DNA of 64,000 nucleotides, taken from NCBI GenBank assembly GCA_000231825.2, contig JH720294.1, forward strand, positions 1,649,405 to 1,713,404, in the 5' to 3' direction. The number at the start of each line of letters is the position of its first letter. Position 1 is the first letter of the stretch. Position numbers and translations under genes: made by a program. A model generated the notes under the pieces. That model made no database searches and was not told the origin of the DNA. It saw only the letters and a program-made list of their open reading frames with translations. Of the stretch, positions 25,627-37,162 are shown piece by piece. The DNA comes from Tetrahymena elliotti 4EA (taxonomy: Eukaryota; Ciliophora; Oligohymenophorea; Hymenostomatida; Tetrahymenidae).

Positions 25627-27058
25627 ATGAGAATTATTTTATGTATCATATTAACTTTTAGCATAATAAATGGTTAAACTGCTGAGGAAAGTATTTCTTT
25701 TAACATCAAGCCTTTAGATTAATAAGGTCTATTTAGTAAAATAGAATTATCGTATAGTAGTAACTAGTTCAATTTGAACTCAAAGAATCTAACTTTTTCG
25801 ATTTAATCTGTTTTAGACTATGCTAATATCTCTAACAAAATCCTAACAAAATTTAATAATAAAGAAGAAAGCTCTGAGGTTAATAATGTAAGAGGATAAT
25901 GTATGAAAATAAAAGATGGCAATATGTATGAATGCATCATGAAGTTAAATCCATATAACAGCTCATAAGTGAAAAATAAGATCAACTATGACTACGTATT
26001 GTAAGATGATAATCAAAATACTTAAGAATTAATCTTATCAACTCTGTAATAGCATGCAAAAAGTTTAGAGAGTAGTTTGTATGAAATGAACTATATAGAA
26101 TATATCAGAAACAAATGCTTTGAGTAGTCATCAAATGAACTTTTAGTTTTCCTTCCAATCTCATAAGTGCGAGAACAGAAAATTGTTGATGCTATAATTC
26201 AAAATAAACAAGCGAAATCTAAAACCAAAATATAAATCATTCACTACTTATTAGGAGCTAAAACAATGGAAGAGTTTAATCAAATAATGAAAATTACCAC
26301 GACTCACAAGTATCCTTTAATGAAATAAAATCAGAAAGACAGTTATTATATTGACCGAAGATCTCAATATGTTCGTCACTACTTTCTTGGAGATGTACGT
26401 CATTAAATTTTTTTAATTTTAATATATTTTTAAAATAATTAATAAATAGATAAGCATGGAAGTATTTAAAGAAGTTAATTCTTAAGTTCTGTCAAGAATT
26501 AATTAGTAAATAATACTTGTTCAGTTTAAAAAAAATATATTAGAAGATCTTACAAGATGCTTAAATGAGCAAGTGCCTAATTATTTTGAAATTTCATAAA
26601 AAAAAGATGGGTTTGTTAGTCATTCAAATTCTCTATTCAACATTTAATAAAATTCAATTGTTTTTAATGAAAGATTTCAAAATTAATCAATCAAGAAAAT
26701 AACAAACAATTAAAAATATATCATTTATAAGAAATTTTCACCAATTACTACCATCTTTCATGTGATCTTGTATTTGGCAGGTGATGCTCAAATTATTTCA
26801 AAAAGGATTGTCAAAAACATGAGGAGTAAAATATTTAGGATAGAATATTTTCTAAATTTTACTTCTTAGTAGGAAGAACAAAGCTCAAAACAGTGTAATT
26901 AATATCTTCCAGTTTTAAACTATCCATAATAAGAAAAAGTTATTGATATCATTTTTAATGAGGTAGATTTAATATTTAGTCCCAACGAAGAAATCTAATA
27001 TGAGAAAAGACCTAAAGGAATCCATAAATTTATAATACCATTTTTTATCTAAGCATGA
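25627..27058 (+). CDS. Secreted degenerate GTPase-like protein, paralog 1 (458 aa)
   Basis: Exons 25627-26394 and 26450-27058 flank a 55-nt intron (GTACGT...ATAG) and give 458 residues. The signal peptide is MRIILCIILTFSIINGQ. No Walker A or DXXG is visible. The hydrophobic strand ELLVFLPISQ, a helix and then KIQIIHYLLGAKTMEEF occupy the strand 3 to strand 4 region. The intron follows VRHYFLGD, matching the position after IRYFFLAN in the P-loop member at 20346, which argues for common descent. The N-terminal half (FNIKPLDQQGLFSKIELSY) has replaced the nucleotide-binding half. The paralog at 32749-34190 is very similar. The product is probably secreted or lumenal and non-catalytic. Confidence 0.85.
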
Positions 27059-27647
27059 CTGATTATTAAACATAATAACAAAATAAAATTATTTTCTTGT
27101 TTTCATATTTACATTTTTCAAATATAATAACAAAATTAATATTTTTTTCATACAATTTTTAGAATTAAGTATCTCATGTATATTATCTATAATTAACATC
27201 TATAAGTATTTTAAGTATTTATGAGCATTTTTTTATAAACAATGAACATTTTAAGTAAAAGTTTTTATTGGTAAAATTATGATAAAAAGAGTTAAGAAAG
27301 AAGAGAAGATTAATATTAATAAGATGACTATTAAGAAGGGCATAATAAAATCTTTTCCAATATAAATAATATTTTAGAAATTTTCAACTCACTTAGATAT
27401 CTATCTAAAAGGAATATACATGCACTTTTGAAATATAATTTATTCCAAACATTTGAAATTCTTTAACAATAAATTGTTAATATCCTACTTATAATTTAAA
27501 TCAAAGTATTAGTATTGTGTTGCCAAAAAATTCTAAACAATTTTTATTTAAATTTTAATACATTTAAGTCTATTTCATAAATTATACTATACATATATTA
27601 TTTTACTCGATATTGATGAGTTTTTATAAACCTTTTTTTTCAGATCT
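27059..27647. other. duplication junction, no gene
   Basis: At about 27408-27460 the sequence repeats the extreme 3' end of the P-loop gene (ggaatatac..., equivalent to about 21895-21940) but with frame-breaking insertions. This marks the left edge of duplication block 2. The rest is AT-rich without coding character. Confidence 0.5.
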
Positions 27648-28795
27648 TCAAGATATATTTTGTTCCGTTTTGTTTGAATTTTGTTAGAATTCAGTGCTAG
27701 ACTTAAAATTTATGTTGAAAGAATTGGATAATTAGTTTAAATTAATTTTCTTTTCATCTAATCTGTTTTGGTAAAACAAATCTAAAATTATTTTTAGTTC
27801 ATTAATTATTCTATTTTATTCATTTTAATTTTCCTTTTCATATTAAAAAAATTAAATCAAAAATATTTTCTTATTAATTAACTTACATAAGGCAAAATCA
27901 TATGATAAATAATTTGCTAAGGTCTCTGCACTTAATAAGTATTAAATAATTAACTAAAAAAATTGATTCCTTTAAACACTTCTTTTTTGATATAATTTGT
28001 CTACAATAGCTGATTCTCATAATCTGATAAGTCTTTTTTTTATTTGATAGAGAAATTATAATGCAATACAATAATTTAAGCTTTCTAATCGATTTTTTCA
28101 AACATTTTTTGTAAAAATAATTAAGCACTTGGAGTAAAACTATCAACTAATAGCAAGACTATGTCACTCGAGTTAATTATAAATTTGTTTGCAAACTACT
28201 CAATTTATTTTTATTTTTTCAAACTGCTTTCTAAATTAGCTTTTAATTCTTTAATATCTTATTCAAGCTTACTATCTACTTACTATAATTGTTCAATGCT
28301 ATTATTTGCTTCTTAATAAGATAAAATTTATTCACTTAAAGAATCTAATATTAATAAGTGATTTGAAAACTATTCCAAATGTTAGAAATTGAATACATTT
28401 TAAATAAAAATGTTTTTGAGCAAATTAGATTAGCTAATAATACCAACTTTTTTCTTTTATTAATTTACTTGCTCTTCATTAAATTCTAACTTAGTATTAT
28501 TAAAAATTCTGTATACAGTCCAGTCAATTTAGTAAAAAGGATTGATGAATAGTTACTCTCTACTATTATCTGTATTAATAATAGAGCTATTTTGATTTGT
28601 TTATGATTCTGCACATTTAAGTTCTTAACTAGTATTTATATTATCATTTTTAGATGTAATTTTCTCATTTGTTTTTTGACTTTTATCTTTGAAATTTTTT
28701 TCAGCATTATTTTTATATTTTTATTTTTTTGATTCAGTTTCATTTGTTTGTTATGAAATAATAAATAAAATTATTACTATTCTAATGAAATTCAT
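27648..28795 (-). CDS. Secreted pseudo-GTPase-like protein (364 aa)
   Basis: Exon 27887-28795 and exon 27648-27833 join across a 53-nt GTAAGT...AAAAG intron to give 364 residues. It starts MNFIRIVIILFIISQQTNET, a signal peptide, followed by an N/Q/K-rich region and a probable coiled coil (SIEQLQQVDSKLEQDIKELK). The strand SSDIVLLLVDSFTPSAQ, a helix and KAQIIVLHYNFSIKQKKDL match the later GTPase-fold elements of neighbours. No P-loop or DXXG is seen. The intron after YHMILPY is shared with the gene at 18282-19373. A truncated copy is at 22190-22680. It lies divergent to nothing nearby and 246 bases downstream of another minus-strand family gene. Nucleotide binding is unlikely; the role is unknown. 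Confidence 0.8.
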
Positions 28796-29041
28796 TTTTA
28801 AAGTTTTTTTTTTTATTTAATGAAAATAAATCAAAATAATTAATTATGATCAATCATTTCGTATTTTACTGCGTAAATATAAATAAACAAAAATAATCAC
28901 TTTATTTTAATAAATTAGTTGAAATTTCTTTCAATTATAAACAATAAAATTCTTTTGTTCATCTTAGCTCTTTTACAGTATCTTTAATCTAATAAAAAAG
29001 TAAATGTCTATATGATAAAAATAAATGAAACAAACATACCT

Positions 29042-29767
29042 TCAAGAATTATTTTTCTATTTATTTAACAGTTCTTTTATTTTCCATTCTTGAAAATTCT
29101 CTTATATATTCAATTATAAGGTTTCTAGCTTAATCTGAATACATTTTATTATCCTAACAAAATTATTTAAAATGAATGATTCATTTATAAAGTTTTGTAA
29201 CATTAACAAACGAATTACTTTTGTGAAAATGAAATGCTGAATCTGCTACAACTCATCATTATAGCAATAATCAATTGACTGTCTATACCAGATGAAATTA
29301 GAATTCAATTGCACATAATCTAAACTAAAGTTTTAGACCAATATTTATCTAAACTGACTAATATACTCCTCTGAAAAATTCTCAAGATCATGATAAATGA
29401 TAATTTATTAAATTTTTGGATATCTACATAACTCATAAATGTTACTTAAGCTATTTAAATCAAAATTGTTTTCATAAATAATCAAAAAGTCACTATTCTA
29501 GGCTATGAAATAATCTAATTCCCTATATTAAACTTTTAGTCTCTGTAAATTTTAAAGATCATTTTATTTCTACATAAATATTTGTTCAGGCACTTTAACA
29601 AGTAGAGAAAAATCTTCACACTTGTAAATGCTTATTTGGGAATGACTATTTAATGTTAAATCAATAGAAAAAAATTTAAGAAGTTTTGAAATTCCATAAT
29701 GTTTCAAGCCTATTATTCCTACAAAAAAGTCTTCATAATCCTCACAGTATTTATTTACAATGCTCAT
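29042..29767 (-). CDS. Short pseudo-GTPase-like protein (241 aa, start uncertain)
   Basis: A single open exon starts at MSIVNKYCEDYEDFFVG. The frame stays open further upstream with no ATG, so an upstream signal-peptide exon is possible. The P-loop position reads GIIGLKHYGISKLLK, with GIS where GKT/S is expected. The strand NSDFLIIYENNF, a helix and IQQIIIYHDLENFSEEY follow. The HDL motif is shared with the gene at 31073-32452. The C-terminal part is helical and ends WKIKELLNKQKNNS. It lacks the long C-terminal domain of other members. A heavily deleted copy is at about 22690-23035. Confidence 0.65.
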
Positions 29768-31072
29768 ATTTTGTATGTCTCTAAACAAAAATAATTAATG
29801 AATCAATGGCTATTTAAGAGGCTTTTCATCCTCTAAATCAACATTTTAAAATGAGAGACTTACTAAAAAAAAAAGAATAGTGAATTATTTTGCAGAACAA
29901 AACATTCCTTTTACTTTTTTATTTCTTTGTATTAAATATATTATTATAATATCTATGACATATATTTTGAATTGTTCACATATGTCAAACAAAATTTTGA
30001 TGTGATTTTGTCAACTAATTTTTGAAAGCTTTTAAGATCCTAAATAGGCTTTCACTACTTTTATTTGAAATAAATAAAATTTCTGCTACAAACATTCCTG
30101 ACAAGAAATCTAAATCTTAAATATTCTAAAAATATTCATTCACATTTACTTTCTCAAAAAAAAAAGTTAGTGTTTATTTTTATAATATCATCACTGTTTT
30201 GAGTCTAATCTCAAAAATATCTTACTTATTTTCTCTCACTCACTCACTCACTCTTTAATATTTTAAAAGTTTTGGTGAGAAAATTTTACTTATCAAAAGA
30301 ATTTTTTTAAATTTACTAAAGCATCTATTCTTAAATCTTGCGTCTTCCTATTCATTTAAGTTATGGAGATATTAGATATTGACTCAGCTGTAAAAATATC
30401 CATATCTGGTTCTTATAAATTAAAGGAAGCTGAAAACTCAACAGCTTATAAAATAGATTTTAGAAATTAAACTGACATCTAAATTATGAGATAGATTTAA
30501 ATTAGCTTTATGATATAAAAATATTTTTTTATTTTCCTTTGGATTTAGATAAAATAAAATTATCTCAAAAAAATCAAAATAGATAATAAGGGTAGGTATG
30601 CTTTTAACAATATTTGATTTGAAATTTTTTTTTATGACCATCTGTTTTTAAGATAGATTTCTAACAACAATCAAAAATTATATCAAATCAATTTAGATTA
30701 GTGTAAAGATTCTACCAACATCCTCATTTAATTTACACAAAATATATGCAAGCATTTAATCACTAAATAAAAGAGTTTTATCTCTGAAAAAATGAAATAT
30801 ATTTTTGTAAGTTTAGAAGAGACAATTTAATATCTTTTGATAAATGAGTAAAATATATTACAAAATGTATGAATCTATATTACAAAGATAGGAATTATTT
30901 AGAATAAAAGCAGAAGATAAACAGAAAATTTGACTTATGATGCAATATCATTTGATAAAAATAGTAAAATTGGTAATAGAATGTATGAATCTTTATATGA
31001 AAATACTAAAAAAATAGTAATTATTTAATTGAAATAATTAAGCAGACAAGTAGGAAATATGATTTATGTTTA
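29768..31072. other. spacer with a decayed frame, block 2
   Basis: A plus-strand ciliate-code frame at 30362-30619 (MEILDIDSAVKISISGSYKL) matches a broken frame at 23612-23655 and may be a relic gene. A CACT tetranucleotide repeat lies at about 30236-30255. The remainder has no convincing coding sequence. Confidence 0.35.
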
Positions 31073-32452
31073 TCAATCTTCTTATTATAAATCTATTTCA
31101 CACTTGTCTTTTTAACATTGTTTTTACACTATTTAGTTATTTGGATAATAAAGGATGATTTCAATTCTTGAGTTTTGGAATTAGATAACTAGATATTGTT
31201 TTAAATTTTCCCTTTTTTTTAGAGAAAACTTAACTTTACTTAGATCTTCATTTTTGATTTCACATGTAACATTTGTTTACTTTTTTTCTGTGAGATTTGT
31301 TTCAATATAACACAAATTAGATTGGTCATGATATTTAAATTTTTATTTGTTGTCATTCGTATCCCCCTACAGAAATATTATTTCTTCTTTATTAATTTGA
31401 TTCTTTTCACTGATTCTATTAAATGCTAACTCCTTGATTGTTTTCAATACTTTAGAGAAATTCTAATTATGAAAATACAAATTTATAAATAACATTAATA
31501 AAAGCTAAAAAATTACATTTTCTACTAAAAAATGACTTATTTTTTATTGATTAATCTCCTCAATCCAATAAATTTATGATTAATTAATAAGCTTAAAGTG
31601 AGTTGATTATTCTATTTGATTTTTATAAAATTCCTAATATTTTTGATCTAAATAATACAAATCATGAATAACACTAATATGACTTTTTTTTGACTTATTC
31701 ATTTACACTATCTTTTAAATATTAAGTTGAGTTTCTATTGAATAATCATTAGTTACATAAACCAAAGCATTACAATCTTTAACCAATTATTTATTTAAAT
31801 TATTTTTCATCTACTCTTATTTTTAAATTTATTCTGCTAAATAAATATTCTTTTGGAATTCTAATTCAAAATCTGCGAATTTAGACTCTTAAGCAAAAAT
31901 ATCTTCTCCAAGATAGGAATCTAATCCTCCTCTAGAGAAATTAAAAGTCTATTTATTTGCAATTGCAAGTAATTCTTCCATTAGTTATTCGTTTGGCAAT
32001 TAACCAACATAACAAATAATTGGATCTTCCTAAAAATAATAATAGAGTCCTATAAGAATGAATATCAATAAAATGAGAATTTATCGAAAAAGAGATTAAC
32101 ATTTATTTTATTATCTCTATTTATTTTAATTCTAATCATCATTAAGTTTTTAAATTTCTTCTTGATTATTTTTAATATTCTAATTATTATCACCATCACT
32201 TTAGAATTCGTTTTCTTTACTAAAATAGTTTTAATCCTTCCCATTCAAATGTTGATCACTTTCTTTTTCTGGTGGTTAACTTTGTTTAATTTAAATATTC
32301 TTTTGATCGAGTTCATTAATTTCTAAATTTGATTAACTAGTATTATGAGATTGTTAATTTTATTCTGATGATTAACTATTTTGATTTTAATTCTACTCTA
32401 GCCTAAGTTCATTATTTTAAAGTTGTTCTTAACTTAAACTTTAAGTACTCAT
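31073..32452 (-). CDS. Membrane-anchored pseudo-GTPase with Q/N-rich head (459 aa)
   Basis: A single exon of 460 codons is open in the ciliate code. Residues 1-120 are Q/N/S/K-rich and disordered-looking. Residues 123-140 (RQILILLIFILIGLYYYF) form one membrane span. CYVGQLPNEQLM then occupies the P-loop position without GKT. YLGEDIFAQES sits at the G3 position, followed by ALVYVTNDYS, a helix and HISVIHDLYYLDQKY. There is no signal peptide, so I predict type II topology with the Q/N-rich head in the cytosol and the GTPase-like domain in the lumen or outside. The frame has no ATG upstream of the chosen one for more than 40 codons, so a 5' exon is possible. The divergent partner is 32749-34190. 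Confidence 0.75.
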
Positions 32453-32616
32453 CTAATTTTTCAGAGGTTTTTACTTTTTTTTTGGCAATGAATCCTTTGA
32501 AATAGTTTGTTTTCTTTTATCAACTTTACTTTTGAGATAATTTAATGTTTATTAATTTTATTAATTATTGTAGATTTGTGAAGAAATAAAAAAAGAAAAC
32601 TATTGTACATAAATAA

Positions 32617-32740
32617 GAAGGGGTAAGATTATTTTTAATGCTAATCAAAATATTTTGGTGATAAAAAACCCTCTCTAATAAATCAAAAACTCTTAATAAT
32701 TAATGATAAATTAAAAAAAACAAAAAAATTTAATTTAATA
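32617..32740 (+). promoter_or_regulatory. Conserved upstream block of gene 32749-34190
   Basis: It matches 25483-25600 in front of the paralogous gene (ggggtaagattattttt ... tcaaaatattttgg). It lies in the roughly 300-bp divergent spacer between 31073-32452 and 32749-34190 and may serve both. No known motif was recognised. Confidence 0.4.
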
Positions 32741-32748
32741 GAAACAGG

Positions 32749-34190
32749 ATGCTCAGTAAATTTGTAGCTTCTTTCATATTAGCTATTACTAAACTATTTT
32801 GGTCAACTGTTGAGGAGAAAGTTACTTTCACCATGAAACCTTTTGATTAATTAGGTCTATTTAGTCAAATAGAGTTATCATATAGCATTGATAATTTTAA
32901 TCTGAACTAAAAGAATCTGACTTATTCCATGTAATCTGTTTTAGACTATTCTAATATCTCGAGCAAAATCCTATCCAAAATGAGTGATTTTTAAGCAAGC
33001 TCTAAGCTTAATAATATAAAGGGATAATGTTTGAAAATAAAAGACGGTAATATATATGAATGTATGATCAATTTAAATCCTTATAATAGCCCATTAATTA
33101 AAAATAAGATTAACTATGACTATGTTTTAAGAAATGATATTTAAAAAAATAAAGATTTAATCTCATCAAATCTATACTAGCATGCAAAAATTTTAGAGAG
33201 CAATATGTATGAAACCAATTACATAGAACATATAAGAAACAAATGCTTTGAGTAGTCATCACATTAATTTTTAGTAATTCTTCCAATCTCATAAGTGCGA
33301 GAACAGAAAATTGTTGATTCTATAATTCAAAGCAAGCAGCCACATTCAAAAACCAAAATAAAAATCATTCACTATATTTAAGGAGCTAAAACACTGGAAG
33401 AGTTTAATAAAATAGTTTAAATTACTATTACTAAGAAGTATCCTATGACTAAATAAAATCAGAAAGACAGTTATTATATTGATCAAAGATCTCAATATGT
33501 CACTCATTACTTTCTTGGAGATGTAAGTAACTTGGCATTTTTAATTAAAATGTTATTTTAATTTTTTTAAATAATTTATAGATAAGTATGGAGATATTTG
33601 ATCAAATCAATTATGAAGTGCTTTAAGACATCAACTAATCAATAGTACTTGTTCAATTTAAAAAAAATTTATTAGTAGGTCTTACAAGATGCTTAAATGA
33701 GTAAGTACCTTAGTATTATAATATTGTAATGAAGAAAGAAGCAGTTGCTAGTAATTAAAATTCCATATTCAGCTCTTAAAGAAACTCTATTGTCTTTAAT
33801 TCTAAATTTGAAAATAAATCTGTCTAGCATTTAACAAACAATTAAAAATATATTATTTATAAGAAATTCACAAGTAATTGTATCAATTTTAATGTAATCT
33901 TATACATAGCAGGAGATGCTCATATTATTTCAACAAAGGTTGTGAAAAACATGAAGAACAAAATATTTAGGGTAGTATATAAACTAAATATTCCTCAACA
34001 AATGGAATAATATGACTAAAAACCTTGTAATTAATTCATCTCAGTTTTAAACTATCAATAGGAAGAAACAGCTATTGATATCCTTTTTCATGAGGTAGGT
34101 TTAGTATTCAAATCTAATGATGAAATCAAATATGAGAAAAAACCTTATGGAATCCATAAATTCACTATGAAACTTTACTCTTAACAATGA
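32749..34190 (+). CDS. Secreted degenerate GTPase-like protein, paralog 2 (460 aa)
   Basis: Exons 32749-33522 and 33582-34190 with a 59-nt GTAAGT...ATAG intron give 460 residues. It starts MLSKFVASFILAITKLFWST, a signal peptide. It aligns along its whole length with the protein of 25627-27058. Shared blocks include FDQLGLFSQIELSYS, KCFEQSS, ILPISQVREQKIVD and KIKIIHYIQGAKTLEEF; the intron again follows HYFLGD. No P-loop or DXXG is visible. It closes duplication block 2 as its partner closes block 1. Purifying selection on both copies is suggested because neither carries a frame break while several neighbours do. Confidence 0.85.
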
Positions 34191-36817
34191 CATTTCTAAT
34201 TATTAAACAAATGTTTTTATATTTTATTTTCAATAAAGTCAATTCCTATTTAAAAAATTAGGATTTAAATTTAATATTTTTTGATAACAAAATCATTCAT
34301 TTCATTACCATCTTGTTTGTGTTTTATTATAATTTACTTTTTTGGAGTTTCTCATTTTCTTAAAAGCTCAAATAAAATTTTTTATGATGATATATATTAT
34401 TGACTATTTTAAATAAAATGATTAAGAATGAATATTTAACTAACTAATTTAAATAAAGCTAATTACAGTTTTTTATTAACAATTTTAAATAAAATACAAT
34501 TAAATTTTGGTTGAAATAAAAAATATTTTCCCCTTAATTCATTCAGTAAATATCTTAAGCAAAAAAGCTCTCAGATAATATTTTTAGCAAACTCTTAAAT
34601 ATTTTAAGATTATTTCTAAGATCTTCGCCTCTTTAGAAATACTTTCTTTTAGGTGATTATTTGGATGTTTTCTTAATATCATTTTTTGTTAAATCTAAAA
34701 TATCTATTTTAAATTTATTGTTTTTCTTTTAGAAGAAAATAGATATATCTACTTTAAAAATAAGTTCTTATGCTTTATTAAATCTAAAGCACTCAAATTT
34801 ATTCAGACTGAAAGGAATTTTTTTAATATTTTTTTTTATTTCACATTTAGAAGAGAATTTGTTATATTTTAAATATAATTCGTTAGGGAATTGTTTGGAA
34901 AAAAGAATGACTTATCTACCCTAACAAACCCTTTATTTCTAATGTGTTGATGTTTCCACTTCGTTAACTAATACTCATCATTCATAAAAATATTATTAAC
35001 TTTTAATATGAATCGGAAAATTTAGTTTATTGATAAAAATTAATAAAATTTGGAATTATTTTTTGTTCATAAATTTTAGAAAAAAACATATAAAATAATA
35101 TATCAAAACCAGGTTTATGGTTATTTATCAAGATATAACCTAAACCCTCAATAAATTATCAAAGATCTTTTAGGTCTTCTGCTATCTACAGTGCATAATA
35201 TGGGTCTAATATTAAGGGAAGGGTCTTAAATTAGAGGGGACCTTAAAGTAGAGAGTTTACATTAATATATACACTCTATGTTATTATGATATTTATACTT
35301 AATATTAATTTTTATTTATTCCAAACAATTCCCAAACAGACTGTAAAGTGTTTTCCTCATTCATATTTTTATCAAAAATATTTTTAATAAAAAAGGCCTT
35401 AGCTATGCTATACTCGCTCTTTCATATACTCTGTAATGCAAATCCGAGGGGAGGGACATAAGATTGGTCTTTGCTATATTTTTTAATATGAATATTTATA
35501 ATTTTATAAAAGAAAAGCGATTTTCATCAAGCAAATAATAGAGATAAAACTATTTTTAAATGCAATAAAATTATTTGGCAAAGAGTATTTTCAATTTCAG
35601 AAATAATTTATTTTAATTAGATTATTAAGGCTTTTGAAGATTATATTAAAATGCTAAATAACTAATATAAACATGTTTTCTATTATTATTGTTTTGATAT
35701 AATTCTCAAAAGATGATGACTTAATTGTGGATTAAGCTTAAAAACATTATATCAACTGTCTTGTATTTGAAAAGACAAAATCTAACATTTCTTTTAATTT
35801 TAACAAAAGGAGTATTTTTCAGGTGTTTATGAATTTTATTTCTATTAGTTGAAAATAATTCACTGTGATGTAAATAATAAATCCTGATATTAAATAGATT
35901 AGAAAAATAAAAATTATTTAATTTAGAGAGTTATTTTTCTAAGTGATAAATCTAATTAATGGTTTTAACAAACTAAAAAATATTACATTTTTTTGTTTGT
36001 TTCTATTTTTATGGTAAAAAAGACAAATGCTTTCAAGAAAAAGTAGTTAGTTTTTCTGTTTTATATTTTAATTTTGAAAAAAATGAAAAAATGAATATTT
36101 TTGTAATTGAATATTAAATGAAAACTGAAAGTTGTTTGTTCCTCATGTTTATTTAAATTATTCCCAAAAATTATCAAGCTTTTACAGAAATTTTTGAATT
36201 TCTTTACAATACAAAACTATTCAAAAAGAATTTGAAATGCAAAATAAAATTCATCAAAAATTTATCTGTAAAAAATCTCTCGATTTGCTTTTTTATTAAA
36301 AATTGCTTGTCTATTTTAGATAAAATCGTAATAATTCAATTTATCTTTTTATTGTCTATATTGAATAGATAATTTTTTTATTTGAATTGAGTTTACTTGA
36401 ATTAAAGTAAGATTATTTATCCATAAAACTCAAAATGCTTCTTTTCTTATCAAAATAAATTTGATCTCTAGATATAAATGTTGAAAAGACAATATAAAAT
36501 AAATACTTTTGTTTTTACATTTTGTAAATACTAAAATGAAAATATAGTTATGAAATAGCTCATATGCTAAATGGCAATAAATATATCTGAAATACCCAAA
36601 CTAATAATATAAAATTATTATTATCCTAAAAAATAGATTATTATTCTTCTTGAATGTTCTGAATTACTAAAGTAAGAATTACATCTTACACTAATTTTTT
36701 TATTAATACAGTTGCATGTTACTTAATGTATGTATTTATATTTTAGAATTGCTAATGACCACATTTACAATAATTAAATTATTTCTAAAAACTAATCATA
36801 CAAATAATTTAAAAGTA
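34191..36817. other. gene-poor stretch with one weak ORF and a GC-richer patch
   Basis: A minus-strand frame ending at TGA 34543 is open for about 145 codons upstream (NKFECFRFNKAQELIFKVD, then KYFQRGEDLRNNLKIFKSLL). It has no start and could be a relic or chance. The patch at 35100-35480 is visibly richer in G and C than its surroundings and contains the hairpin at 35112-35146. Confidence 0.3.
35112..35146. repeat. Imperfect hairpin in a GC-richer patch
   Basis: GGTTTA-T-GGTTA pairs with TAACC-TAAACC around a 12-nt loop, an 11-bp stem with one bulged T. It is unusual in a region that is otherwise A/T homopolymer. It may be part of a noncoding RNA or an element remnant. Confidence 0.5.
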
Positions 36818-37162
36818 ATGAAATTCCTTTTCTTCATAGCAATTGTTATTTTCATCTCTAGCGCTTAAGCTCAATATAACATTTAAGGAGAAATAACAAG
36901 TTGCATCATATCTAATTGTAACAATGATTATGTTTGCATTTAAGGAGTAGGAGTTATAGTAGATTGCATTTAAAAAAAATGCGAAGGCTCTAAAGATATA
37001 AATTGTTTTTTAGATTACTCAACATGCACAAAAGATTAACCAATTAACCAAAGTAATGCATTTACTACTTGTGCAGACTAGTTTGTTAAAAGCTACTTAA
37101 ATTCAGGATCTTCTGCTCTTGTAAGCTCTATAATATTATTAATTATATATTTAACATTTTGA
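36818..37162 (+). CDS. Small cysteine-rich GPI-type surface protein 1 (114 aa)
   Basis: One exon of 115 codons. The signal peptide is MKFLFFIAIVIFISSAQAQ. The mature part has 8 cysteines in about 70 residues (CIISNCNNDYVC, DCIQKKCEG, NCFLDYSTC, TTCADQ). The last residues (SGSSALVSSIILLIIYLTF) are a small-residue site followed by a hydrophobic tail with no basic end, the layout of a GPI-anchor signal. I infer a disulfide-stabilised, GPI-anchored cell-surface protein. The same plan is seen at 38087-38410, so they are probably old duplicates. No family was recognised. Confidence 0.8.

Noticed and set aside
27898..28146. Minus-strand frame starting MIVLLQVLNYF
   Set aside because: Wrong frame of the pseudo-GTPase gene 27648-28795; the adjacent frame is open for 909 bases and matches its relatives.
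30236..30255. CACT repeat considered as a CRISPR or satellite
   Set aside because: Only a short simple repeat with no spacers; no CRISPR array is seen anywhere in the window.
34543..34985. Minus-strand open frame of about 145 codons
   Set aside because: No start codon or splice signal joins it to anything; its length is not exceptional at this base composition. Kept only as a note.
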